From Membranipora membranacea (lineage: Eukaryota; Bryozoa; Gymnolaemata; Cheilostomatida; Membraniporidae), in contig OU612072.1 in the NCBI GenBank assembly GCA_914767715.1, forward strand, positions 21,824,001 through 21,888,000: a stretch of 64,000 nt of DNA, in the 5' to 3' direction. This document shows, one piece after another, positions 22,301-33,300 of this stretch. Within the stretch, counting starts at the first letter, position 1, and each line of letters starts with the position of its first letter. A program made the position numbers and the translations under genes. A model generated the notes under the pieces. It was not told the DNA's origin, did no database searches, and worked only from the letters and a program-made list of their open reading frames with translations.

Positions 22301-23961
22301 AATTTTCCACCATAGAAAACCATAATTGGCCGAAATCATTGTCACTGTCTGAATCATGAAAATTTGACTCATAATTGAGCTTCACAACAAACTTGTTGTC
22401 ATTCCAAATTGAGCCAGTTGAAAAGTTTGAAGGAGGAGAATATTTGGTCTCACTCAGTTTTTGGTGATGTGCTGACCCTCTCCGTAAAGTTTGATCTAGA
22501 TTTAATGAATTTGTTGTTGCTGAAGAGGGGGAGCAACTCCGAAGTGTAGGTAAAGTCAACAAGCAAAGATATCACATAATCTGTGACATGTCTCTTAATT
22601 GCAATTTTGTATTATAGTATCATTGCTAAAATCAGAAGAAAGAAAAGAGGTTACCATAAAACAGAAAAATTTCTTATTGTTCTCTCAAAATTGAAGACAT
22701 AAATTTAATTAGAGGTTCGTATGCGGGAAAAGAATTGACAAACTATTCTTTTCAAGCACTTATTAAAAAACCATGGGCTTTTTTTCTAGTACATGAGTAC
22801 TTTCACAAACAAACACCCCCATAGGCACTAATGAATTAAATTACTTGTTGTGTCCTTTCATGTGCACTGAGGCAGCCTTCCTTCTCTGTTTTCAGGGTAT
22901 CCTTAGGCCCATAGCGTTTATATCTCATTACTCCTTCTATTGATTAAATTTCTTGCTAGCCAATTCACAGGAGATTCATTTTAAGGAAGCAGAAATATTC
23001 TTATTTTTGTTTCCCAACATAATGTCATGTAAACACTCCTTCAAAAAGTCCTAATAACCTGATATCATGTACTCCATAACAATGTTAATTTTGTACTTTG
23101 TACTAAGTTTTCTCTCAGAATTGCCTCAGGTACATAGGGTTTAAGACTCCAATACAGGTGAAAAATTTTCTTGTGTTGATATTAAATGTAATCTATCTAC
23201 AAGAAGCAAGCTTCGCATAAAATGCCTGTAGTGATTTGTCCGTAGAAAATTTAAGCCTGTAGTAAAAATGCCAGAAGTAAATCACGCATAAAATGCCCGT
23301 AGTGGTTTGTCCGTAGTAATTTTAAGCCTGTAGTAAAAATGCCAGAAGTAATTCTAGCACAATAATTGCCCATAGCGTTGAAATATAATACCAAGATCGG
23401 TCCTGCTATTGAGCCAACAGGGAAAAAAAGAGCATTTATTTAAAATGAATTAATTAAAATTTATTATAGGGTCAGTCCTACTTGAAAAGTGGATATATTA
23501 CCCCTGTAAATCAAATATTGTGAGTTCATAGGGCAAATAAAAACAATTAAAATTGTGGAAGGTAGCAATTGGTTTTTTATCAATAATTTTAGCAAGGATC
23601 ATAGTGGTCAGGGGGAGGCAATAAATCACTGTGATCCCAATTCTCAGGCTTTGCAGCAGTTTTACTGCAATTAAGTTCACAGGGTGTTTTATTTCATTTG
23701 CCCTAATGACTTTTCGTCCCGAGATCTTCAAAACCATACCAAGCATGGCTTAGTAGGACTGAATTATTATTTAAATGGAGATTTTATGCTGTTATTTCTT
23801 TTTGCCCAGGTGCTGCGTCTCCTGATCAGGTGACCTCTAACACACAGCTAGTCGAGATCAGCGATTCACTGAACGAGCGACTCACTGGTATCACTGAACC
23901 AGTCAAACAGTTCATCGGTAACAACTGTGATCTCTGGGCTGATGTTTCTAGAGTCAAGTAA
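13308..23961 (+). CDS. Aldo/keto reductase, seven exons, 338 residues
   Basis: NADPH-dependent carbonyl reductase of the aldo/keto reductase superfamily, a (beta/alpha)8 barrel, probably cytosolic as no signal peptide is seen. Exons: 13308-13490, 16521-16725, 17743-17882, 19560-19689, 20499-20617, 21362-21449, 23810-23961; all have GT-AG borders and compatible phases (0,1,0,1,0,1). The total is 1,017 bp including TAA, a normal length for the family. Catalytic residues are visible: Asp and Tyr in FFDTAEGY (split by intron 1), Lys in LASKFGYG, His in DLYQVHWP. Also typical are YGVSNFG in exon 3, AYSPLQQGLLSGKY in exon 4 and a C-terminal helix region. The loop after the catalytic Tyr is about two residues shorter than usual. 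Substrate is unknown. Introns carry many MITE-like repeats. Confidence 0.93.
13728..14420 (-). pseudogene. Decayed LINE fragment: reverse-transcriptase C-terminal region
   Basis: Lies antisense in intron 1 of the reductase. Reading 14420 to 13728 on the minus strand gives motifs well known from the C-terminal part of non-LTR retrotransposon polymerases: KYLGTMLDQD, then (after a frameshift near 14280) GGCVAEIARRIDAAWDRWR, KPTLMYGSETW, EMRMLRQIYG, then an in-frame TAA at 13971-13973, then RLQWHGHVCRR and RRRGRPLQRWKD. The YADD core and endonuclease are absent, so this is a 5'-truncated, inactive copy. The clade is not fixed. Confidence 0.82.
15612..15639. repeat. Perfect 28-bp palindrome
   Basis: The half-site CACAGAGTAAGGAT is followed immediately by its exact reverse complement. 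It lies in intron 1 of the reductase; GCAGAGTAGG occurs again 15 bp downstream. No function is evident. Confidence 0.85.
16800..16955. mobile_element. Inverted-repeat element with CCCACAATGCAA-type ends and an internal hairpin
   Basis: The left end is ACCCATAATGCAA and the right end TTGCATTGTGGGA. Inside is a near-perfect hairpin, GATAAGGTCCCGTCAACATA against TATGTTAACAGGGCCCTTATC (16876-16925). The same end motif bounds the element at 32157-32241. Non-coding; lies in intron 2 of the reductase. Confidence 0.5.
17413..17516. mobile_element. Foldback MITE, GCCTGCATTC family, copy 1
   Basis: The left arm (AAGTTTGATC, GCCTGCATTC, AGTCGCTCCC) is matched in reverse by GGGAGCAACT, GAATGCAGGC, AAAACTTGATC. 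The loop is about 25 bp. It lies in intron 2 of the reductase; related copies are at 21234, 44491 and 44718. Confidence 0.7.
17520..17747 (+). repeat. 114-bp tandem duplication covering the exon 3 acceptor of the reductase
   Basis: Two units start at 17520 and 17634, each running from GATAACATGAC to TTATAATCC plus an AG and GGAGAT. The second AG (17741-17742) is the real exon 3 acceptor. The first AG (17627-17628, CCTCTAG|GAGATG) is a decoy; using it would give GDDNMTLT and then a stop. Confidence 0.8.
17905..18126. repeat. Interspersed repeat, copy 1
   Basis: The segment containing CACACTGACATCGAG, GGTCGTCACACCAAATCCCT and CAGAGATAAACATG recurs in diverged form at 27565-27830 (CACACTGACATCGAGACTAC, GGTCACACCAAATTCCTTGT) and more weakly at 31270-31460. 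Non-coding; ends not resolved. Confidence 0.5.
18127..18325. mobile_element. MITE, GGTCTTTCAATTAGAA family, copy 1
   Basis: The ends are CAGGGGTGTCTTTC and, reversed, CAGGGGGGGGGTCTTTCAAT. It lies in intron 3 of the reductase. The interior has repeated GAGTGAGCGAT/TCACTCATT words shared with the copies at 19160 and 19720. Confidence 0.6.
19160..19382. mobile_element. MITE, GGTCTTTCAATTAGAA family, copy 2
   Basis: Begins GGGGGGTCTTTTAATTC and ends CTAATTGAAAGACCTCCTGG. The interior shares ATCGCTCACACATTGATCA and TCTGAGTGA words with copy 1. Lies in intron 3 of the reductase. Confidence 0.6.
19720..19930. mobile_element. MITE, GGTCTTTCAATTAGAA family, copy 3 (opposite orientation)
   Basis: Begins GAAGGTCTTTCAATTAGAAA and ends TTCTAATTGAAATACCCCC. 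The interior (AAATTGCTCACTCAGAATGT) is the reverse of the other copies. It starts only about 30 bp after the donor of reductase exon 4. Confidence 0.6.
21234..21320. mobile_element. Foldback MITE, GCCTGCATTC family, diverged copy 2
   Basis: The left arm ATGTTTGATCCCATTTG...AGTTGCTC pairs with GAGCAACT...CAAATTGGATAAAACTTG. Part of the GCCTGCATTC word is lost. Lies in intron 5 of the reductase. Confidence 0.45.
23214..23356. repeat. 71-bp tandem repeat, two copies
   Basis: Units start CGCATAAAATGCC at 23214 and 23285 and both contain TTTGTCCGTAG and GCCTGTAGTAAAAATGCCAG. Lies in intron 6 of the reductase. The rest of that intron (21450-23809) shows no supported feature. Confidence 0.85.
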
Positions 23962-24256
23962 CGGGCCCATCTGTGTCACCCCTCAATATGAGAACCTGGT
24001 ATAAAGGATTATTGAGGCTATGAAATTTTGCCTCAATATTCTGACTGCGCCTTGAACCACAGACATTGCTTGCTTCAGTTTAAACAGCTCTCAGGATTTT
24101 TTCCATTCGGGGTGTAGGAACCCAAGGTGCCATTAATTGCAATAATCATCGCCAAAATTTATATCTTCCAATTTACAAGGACCAAGAATGTTTCCAACTA
24201 TTCGATTGTAGCTTTTTCTTATGCAATATATTTACATTAACTGCGGTGCTAGGTAA

Positions 24257-24262
24257 AATAAA
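24257..24262 (+). terminator. Candidate polyadenylation signal of the reductase gene
   Basis: AATAAA about 296 bp after the stop codon, and only about 110 bp before the first codon of the next gene on the same strand. Confidence 0.4.
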
Positions 24263-24374
24263 ATTGAGTACTTTCATTAATCTATCTTGTTTTATCTCTA
24301 CCTAGCCTGTTTTAATCCAATTAACTCCCCGTCCCGTCACATCAGATAGCAAAGAAACTCAAACTAAGTTAGAC

Positions 24375-27300
24375 ATGGTATGTGTATAAGTGTGATTGGT
24401 GATGTGAAATTGTGAAAAAGTTAGATTCCTTAAAAAAAATGATTTGCCACTAGTCGGGAACATTTCGTTAGTTTAAGATTGTTTCAAGATCTCATCGTAG
24501 TCAAATATCAATTTCCCAGAATGCATCTTTAGCCTGAGATTTTAACGAAGACATATTTGAATTTTCTTATACTGTTATCATCATAATACTAAGTTGCACC
24601 CATAGGTTATCTTTGACTCTATATTATAGGACAATGGAATACCTCATGAGTGTAATTGTGTTATTCCAGATATTTCTCATGTCGATCAACAATACCCTTA
24701 CCCCGCGTCTAGTAGTAACTTATATTTCTCTAGTTGTTATTAGTCTTTTGAATTGGTAGTTGGTCTCTTCATGTCACATGGGTGCCTGAGTGAAGGTGAG
24801 CCCAATATTCTCAGCACAGTTTGAGGAACTCACTTGTTAGTGGTGATGGTACGCATCGAGCCGGTAAGTGATATCTTATAACCAAGAGCAGTGAGGGAGG
24901 GATACCCTTCCACCCTGCCTGCCTAGGGGAGTAACGTATCCGCAGGAAGCCAAGTTTGCCATTTCATGCTTCCTTGAAATCATAATAATTGTCGCCCTCT
25001 GGCATTTGCTCAACTGCATTACATTATAAAAACTCTCACCTTAAATAGTAAAAATTTATGCTAGCTAACATTGCGGCCACTCATAAACTAGCTAAACTAA
25101 CCTCTAGCTTGTATTTACTGCTCTACTCTAGGGTAAAAGTATAAAAAAAACTGTTGAACCTCCTAATCTTGATCCTTTTAATTGTAGTAGACCCGTTTGA
25201 CCGACCCGTCCCTGCTGTTTAAAGACTCAATCTCAAAACAAGCCTTGTATCTAATGCACTGTGACATATCTCTATACCTGGTGCGGTAACGACATGTCAT
25301 TTTGCAAAGCCTTGAAAATTCTTACCTTCCAAAAAGAACTTACATGGTTTCTAATTTGTCTGGATGTTGTTCTTTGTAAGGGTATCTATCTGTTCAAACT
25401 TGTACTGGGAGTCTACACAAAGAGTCCACAGCTCTTATCATAAAATAGTATTCTGTGTTTGTATTTTGTGTGCAGAGTCTGACTGGGACTATAGATGGAG
25501 ATGAGAATATAGAGAGAGGGAACTGGAGTCGTCAGCTCGACTTTATCCTCTCATGTCTCGGGTACGCTGTCGGTCTCGGTAATGTCTGGAGATTCCCCTA
25601 TCTCTCTTACTCGTGAGTATAATAACAAGGAGAAGGAGGAAGGTGTCTCATTATCCCCGAGAATGCTGAATAGAATGGCCTCAAACCATTATAATTGAAT
25701 AATCCATGGCAGGCTCACGGATTTCCAATTGTTATTTTCACACCTGAAACTGCTTTGGAGGAGCTCGCAGCAACCCTCTTAGCGATGCTTTGGACCCGCT
25801 TGAATTCTTGCCACTCCTTCTTCTCTAAAGTACGATCCTGAAATGGACAAATTGCAATATTTGTAGCTGAAAAGGCTCTGTCATTTGATTTGTCACATTG
25901 ATGCTGTTTAAAACTTTGATACTTGATACTTTGAAACTGAATGGAAAATAAGACGAACATTTTCACGAGGAGACATTGATGTCGTCTTATTTAGGCGATT
26001 ATGTCAGAGGAATTTTGTTGTCCTGGAATGCAAACGTCCTAGATGACAATTTCTTAAACAGAAATAATTGTCCTTTTATGTTGACTGTTAAGACAATGCA
26101 AAGTTTAGCTCATGGGTCAGCTCCCGAATTGTGGTGACATCAAACTTGTGAATGTATCATGTGGAAAATGGAAAAAAAGTCAATTTTTGAATTTCATCAT
26201 TTACGACGTTACCTCGCTCACTTGTACGCAAAATAACAGGGAAAAGTTCTCGTATTTTGGTAGTAAGATCATTGTGACAAATTTTCACTGCCCTAGAATG
26301 CAAGCGTCCTAAATGATGACATTCAAATATTGACTTTTTTACATTTTTCCACATGATACGACAACAAGCTCAATGTATCTATAGTTTGCACGCTGTCACG
26401 TGTTTTAGATTTTAGTTTGGGCTCACTGTAATTTCAACTTTGGATTGTCTCATATAGGAATAGTCAACAAAAAAGGCCAATTATATCAGTTTAAGAAATT
26501 ATCGTTTCGGACGCTTGAGTTCTTAGCAATAAATTTGTAACTGAAAAGGCTTTAGATTATCAAATTAACACCGTTTCAAATTTTGATACTAGGCAGGGAG
26601 ACAACTGAATAAGGTGAACATTTTCACAGGTACTTTGATAACATCTCCATCCCAGTCACGCTTGTTGGCTTTTTGAGTGATTTGCCATGAGCTGCAAATT
26701 ATCATGATATTCAAGTTCCCCGAAAATCTTTGTTTGTGAAGTTTCAGTAACTCTGAGCTGTTTCTAGATAACCTAAACAATATACAAACAATTATCAGTC
26801 AAAATCGCTCAGTTGGCCCTCGGGTCACCGCCAGCAGTTTTAATGATGAACTTGTTCACAGGAAATTGTATTATCACAACATATTCCTTTATCACTTAAA
26901 ATATTACTCATTAGTAATTCAATGATCATATATGTTGTCTTTGTTAGCCCCCAGAATACACCCGCAATAAATAGCCAACCAAAATAATGTCTAATTGTCT
27001 CTGATAAAAAGAACTATGACACCGTTAATTGACTCTGTACATGTGCTCGGTGCATTTGAGAAAACACTGGAGGCAACATGGTATTCCTGTTCTTCTGCAG
27101 GTCCCAGCTGGATTGAGCGAAAAGTTAAGGTCCTATTTTTGAATAATTTATTTCATTGAAAATGTTTTTCTGCCATGGATAATTGATTAGTTCCTACTGT
27201 GTGACGCACAGGGTGGCCGTATGCATTCGCATTCAGCGAGAGGCTTGTGGGTGTGCATTTTAGTTGATTATTCAGAAAGGCCACTGTTCAAAAGGCCACT

Positions 27301-30300
27301 ACTAATAAAACAACCAAAACTACCATCGTAACATAGCCGATATCCGCGGTCTTATTGTAAGACTCAACTTTTTCTACTCTCCATTTTCGGAAATTTTTCT
27401 ACCCCAAATAACATCTTACCACTTGTACAAAAACAACCCAGCCGATCTAAAGAAGGTACACATATCCATTTGTGCCCTGAGACAGTGAACGTCTTGGATC
27501 TAGTTAAAGGAAAGGGAACATATAAAGCCACTATCCTAACCTTGTCAAGTGACCACAAAATAAGTGGATGCTGACCCAGGATCACACTGACATCGAGACT
27601 ACCCTATTAACATGTGTATCTCTGATCGTTAGAGTCTATTTAGTAAGAGTACCTAACAAGTACCCACCCTTTATTACTGAAATTCACTGCGGGTGGTCAC
27701 ACCAAATTCCTTGTGATGGTACTCATGCTAAGTTAATTAATTCCCTCTCTATCAATCAGAGATATACATGCAATAGTAATCATGTGCTCAGTGTGACCAA
27801 GGAGCTAACTCCTTGGTGTAACCCAGGGTGCCTTCCTGTGCATCAGAATCAAAACTCAGCTGAAAGAAAATCTCTTCTTCCTGCGATGTAACTACAAAAC
27901 TCTATTTGTTTTGTTTTTCAGAAATGGCGGTGGAGCGTTCTTCATACCATACTTTATTATGTTGATATTTGTGGGTATGCCGGTTTTCTTTGTGGAGCTG
28001 TCCCTCGGACAGTTTACTTCCAGAGGACCTGTGGAAGCCTTTAAATACTCACCACTGTTTCAAGGTAAAACTGATCCCTACGACGTAAAAACAATGTGGA
28101 AAAAAAATTCAACCAACGTCATAGTAGTTAAAGCACTCGAAGTGTGCAGGGATAGCAGGTAGTGGTATCTCAATATCAACCACTTTGCCAACCCAAGCGG
28201 TTCATAATGAAATGTCACTACTACTTTGAGCGCTTTTCAATTTGCTTTGCAATCTGGTATCAATTACTGAAACACTGAAAGACCAAATAGTTGACGACCA
28301 CTCCCTAGGGAAACAAGTCATGACAAAACATTTTATTGAACATGCAAGACAATAAATATTGACCACAGTAAAATCACTAGTCTCAATGTATTTTCCTAAG
28401 ACCAAGTTTGATCCAATTTGGCTGAATTCGAAGTTGCTCCCCACGAGCTGACAGAAACAAGCAACATTATCGAGTGGTCGCCCCTCTAGTCTTGGCTCTC
28501 ATGCATAGACTAACAGACCACACCGCTGCGTTTTGTTCTATCATTTTTGAAATAATTTTATTGACTTTCATTTAGTCAGTGCAGAAACCTAATGCAAAAA
28601 AAAACAAAAACAATATTGATCAAACATCTTCTACCTATATTCTAGGTGCAGCTATAGGTATGGTGTTAGTATCGGCCACAGTAGCGACATACTACGGAGT
28701 TATTATAGCCTGGGCGATATTCTATATGTTCGCCTCTATGACCACACAGCTACCCTGGGCTACCTGTGATAACTCCTGGAATACTGAGTGTAAGTCTTCT
28801 TAATGTGGGTTAAAATTGCAAGTCTGTCTTTGTCCAAAGACTGAGAAATAACAGTGCCTTAAGGGCGTGGCCACCTTATTTGGCGCCAAGTTGCGCCCAG
28901 TTTGCAGGTAGGTCAGCACACGCCTGGGTCGTCAGTAGAGCCCAGTAGTCAGTAGACTGCAGCGGGAGTCCTCAATACACTGTATACAGGATTCCTAGGC
29001 CATATTCATCACAAACATCTTATTGGATGTATATCCCTTGTTGATAGATCGTGAGATAATTCACTAAGGTTCAATACCATCATACTGAACTCAGTATGAC
29101 ATGGTAATGTTCTTTGATAAGAGTAGGGCACATGTTAGATAATCATACTGAATGTAAGTGTGCTAGGGAGACCTGACTACAAAACACCCTATCCAGGATT
29201 CCTAGGCCACACTTATATCTAGATATACGATCGCATGGATATATCTGATTGATAGATAGTGAAATGACTCAGCTTGAGTCCTTGAGTAACATTGGAATTA
29301 ATTGGAGGAGTGGGAGGATCCAAGGTCAGTGATAAGGGGCTGGGAAGTCTTAGATACTCATACTTAAATCACTCTAACGAGCTGAGATACCCATGAGTCT
29401 TGATCACTGAAATCCATATCTGGAATAGCATCATAAGCTTGCTTTTGCAAAACAAAGGGAATGCAAAAATAGCCAGTCCCTAGTAGCAATCTAGAAATGC
29501 CCAAATCATCGACACTGTAGGGGTATAATTACTGTTTGCAATTTTGTAAACAAGACAATTTCTCAGGCTAATAATTCATACTACTAGGGACAGCCAATCA
29601 GATGACAGTCAGATGAGTCCCTGTGTTTAGTGTGATACTATTTCCATTCTGTGAGAAGAGTTTAATTCAGTGGTCTCGATGTCAGTATATTCCTGGACTG
29701 CTACTCTTCACAATTCCTCGTTTGGAGTGAAAAGTAAAAGAAATCGTCACTCTAAGTGCTCAAACAGCAGTCTCTCGCGGGATTACAACACCTTGTGTTA
29801 TCCGTCAATTACATCCTGTATCATTCATTACCCAAGCAGCGTTATAATTATTTCCTCTCCTGCAAGAATTATCCTTCATTTTTAAACAATAATTCAATCA
29901 TGCGGCAAACAAATTCATATAAGTTAGTCTAGTTTATGAGCTCAATCTTAGCTCCGGTATGGGGTATTGTTATCTCACTAACAGCCCTGTACCCCGTATG
30001 CGGGGATGGGAACATCAATGAAATGCCAATACCAGCAACTAGGCAATGTTTGAGCACTTAAACTAATGTTGGTCTTATTGTTCACAATCCAACTTAATTA
30101 GGGCGCTGTAGCCCAGTTTGTATTAAAGAATGGCTTTTTCGAATGTCTTCAAGTTTAAAAAATAAGTTCATTATTATTATTTTCTATTTTTTCAGTTTGC
30201 TCACTACTGACTCCTGACATGCCTGCAGAGAGTTGTCTACAGAACACCAGCGGCTTCTCTACTGGATTCTGTACAGATAACACGGGGAGACGACTAGGTA

Positions 30301-33300
30301 TCTGGAACGCTACTCTGGCTGAGAAAGCTGGGTTCAAGCGTGTATTACCTGCCTCTGAATATTACAAGTGAGCTTAGCAGACTAATTAAAGCTATAGTAG
30401 CGCCTCCCCATTTTTAGTATCGTATAGAAGGTCTCAGTGTAATTGAGAGCACTGTGGCAACCTTTTAAATAGCCTCCGACACAGATGAAACCAGTAGGTT
30501 AACTAAAAAAATTTTCCCCTTTTTTCTCAACCACTTAGGTTGTCCCCTCTTTATTGCTCTTTAGGATTAAAATAGTCTAAAATGCTCAAAATTTAAGATC
30601 ATGGTCCCCTGAAGTCAGGGAAAATATTTGAAAGATATGATAATTGGCTTTTGATTCGCCTAGCTTGTTTACCCAAGTCAACATCACAATCTCAAAAGCG
30701 CTACTGTAACTTAAATGATGGTCCAAGCAACCCTTCCCCCTACAGACTGTTAAATATCCCAGTCTAAGGGTTTGTGGTAAAATCTAAAGAATGTGTTGCT
30801 CCTCTGCACCCTTGTGTAAAAGACCATTGGTTTGATCAATTTAAGTTCTGCGTGGGTTGCAGGCGATATGTTTGCCTGCCTTGACAAGCTTTGTCGTAGG
30901 GGAATCACCCACCCCCACATACCAAACGATATAAGTAATCCCTACGGCCTTGCACCTTGGAGCAAACATGCAAGGCACGTGGGAGCACACATATTGCTAG
31001 CATGTCTTCACAGCCAACCCCACATACCGAACGAAGCTTGTCATGACAAGCTAGCAATATTATGTGCTCCAATGAGTCTAGCTTGTTTACTCCAACGTGC
31101 TAGGTCTGATGGGATTACTTATATCATCCTAAGGTAGATTTTGTGATGTAACCAAACCTCTTGGAAAATTGACGACCAACTAAACAATTTTTAATATTAC
31201 CTCAGCCAATGCAAAGTTAGCCCAATCATGTGATACTTATCCATACTATGGCAAACATATGATGCACTATTAAGATCACAATGGATCAGAGTGACACCGA
31301 TATTACAATATTGGGTCTCTCTGATCGAGTCAATTTAGTCTGCGTGCCATATGTGTTCCCACCCCTAAATCTAGAAAATGACTTTAGGAAATCACACCTG
31401 AATCCTCTTGATGGTACCCGAGCTACTTGAATTTACTCATGCTCTGAGAGATAGACCAAACAAGTAGCCTTAGTGATTTGATTTGTCTCCCAAAATTGAA
31501 GAAGAGTACTCATCAGATGCTAAGGCTATAACTGTCCTTACATGTAAGAGATACCCATGATGTACTTCTAGATTACTGATCACGGAGTATTCCTGCTCAA
31601 ACAGTATCAGTCTCTGTTAGTGGCATTCTTATTACTAACAACCACCCAATTTATGGTTGGTCATTGAAAGCCACTACAACCACCCTACAGTGGATTGAGT
31701 AAATTAAGTTTATGTAATTTTCATGAGAAATTAACCAGGACCCAGAGTCGTTGCACTGGGGGCGGTTATAGCCCCCCCCACCTCTCAGTCACTTTCACTG
31801 ACTGTTGCTTGTAGGAGGCGAGTATTGAATGAGTCACGAGGTATACATGAGATCGGTAGTATTAGCTGGGAGTTAGCTCTGTGTCTGCTCGGAGCCTGGG
31901 TGTTCGTCTTCTTCTCTTTATATAGAGGTGTTAAGTCGTCCGGTAAGGTGAGTCAAGGTGGGGGGTCTGTGTTAGGTCTCAATAATGTCCAAATAAGGTC
32001 AAAATAAGAAACAGGAAGGTAAGAAAGGTACAAATATCTCAATTATTCCAGTTAACAGGGTAGTTAGAGCATACACTTCGGGATGTGGCCCGTCATACGA
32101 ACGCCTGATTTTAAATCAACCTTTTTTTATCAATCATTTTTAATCGACCATGAGTATCCCACAATGCAATTATTCTGGATTGTCATTGAGGTCATATCTA
32201 AGATTGACCTTAATTCCAGGTAGAAATTGCATTGTGGGACCTTATTAAAACTTGGTTATGAGTTAAATATAATTATAGGGTGATGAAGCACTAGGCAAGC
32301 GACTGCTGTTTCTATATACTACAATTCAAGTAATTCAAACTTCATCAGATAATTTTATCCTTTGTTATTGAAATTGATAGAAAGCGTCAAAAGTAGATTT
32401 TAGATCCGCTCACAGAGTGGGGTAACTCCAAATTATTGGAAATAAAAATAACTGGCGAATGAGAAAATTCTTGGCACTTGGCTGTTTCTTCTCTTGTTTA
32501 AGAGGATATTTTGATTTTATAATTAACTATTATGGGAATGATTTAACCAAGCAGGCAGTATAGGAAATGTATGCAGTGTGATGCAAAGTTCAACTTTCAA
32601 ACATCTCGTCCCTTGGGAATGTTCTTAAGAGTGTTTTTCATATTTGATAGCTGAATCACAATGCAATTAATATTCCCTTATTTCTACTCTCACATAACAT
32701 CCCTTATTATGGTGACAGGTACACGACCCGTCATCCTTTTACAATCTCAGTTTAATATTACCTTTGCAGCAGGACCACATGACTTTACTGTAACCCTTTA
32801 TTGCTATCATTGTACCATATTCAATTATGGTCCTTTCACGAAAGGCCGCAAACAAGTCTCCCACAATGCAATGCCATATTTGGTCCAACTGTTATGACCA
32901 GACCATAACTGGTGCCAGCCTTAAAAATGGGGCGTTGAAAACAAGAGGCACCCCCAGGTAGTATGATTTTTCAACCTTTGGGTAGAGGGAGAGTGGTAAA
33001 AGGCTGAATCAAACTTATTTCCCATAATAATAATAATCTTAGAGACTCATTATGGTGAAGTAAAGATAGAGATTCGATCATAGTTCATCAGTCCGTGATC
33101 AGAGTGTCATCTGTATATAAATAATGGACATATTGCTCAATAGTAGACGGCACAGAGATTTATAAAAAATATGAGTTTGTGTGTGACAGATAATCATGAT
33201 CTAGTGAATATTGTAATGATATTTTGTCGTTGTGTTTCCATTTCATAAGCAATTAACCAGGGTCGTAGAGCTACTGTATTAGGGATCTATACGAGGGCCC

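Larger units (their letters stand above)
25613..27921. other. SLC6 intron 2
   Basis: No exon is supported inside. It holds a foldback (26154-26358), a pair of diverged direct repeats around GTAACTGAAAAGGCTTTAGA and GTAGCTGAAAAGGCTCTGTC (about 25840-25975 and 26520-26640), and the interspersed repeat ending near 27830. Confidence 0.5.

Noticed and set aside
22299-22562. 87-codon minus-strand frame in reductase intron 6, with a possible GGGGGAGCAACT MITE arm
   Set aside because: Only one arm is recognisable and the frame has no domain; too weak for a feature.
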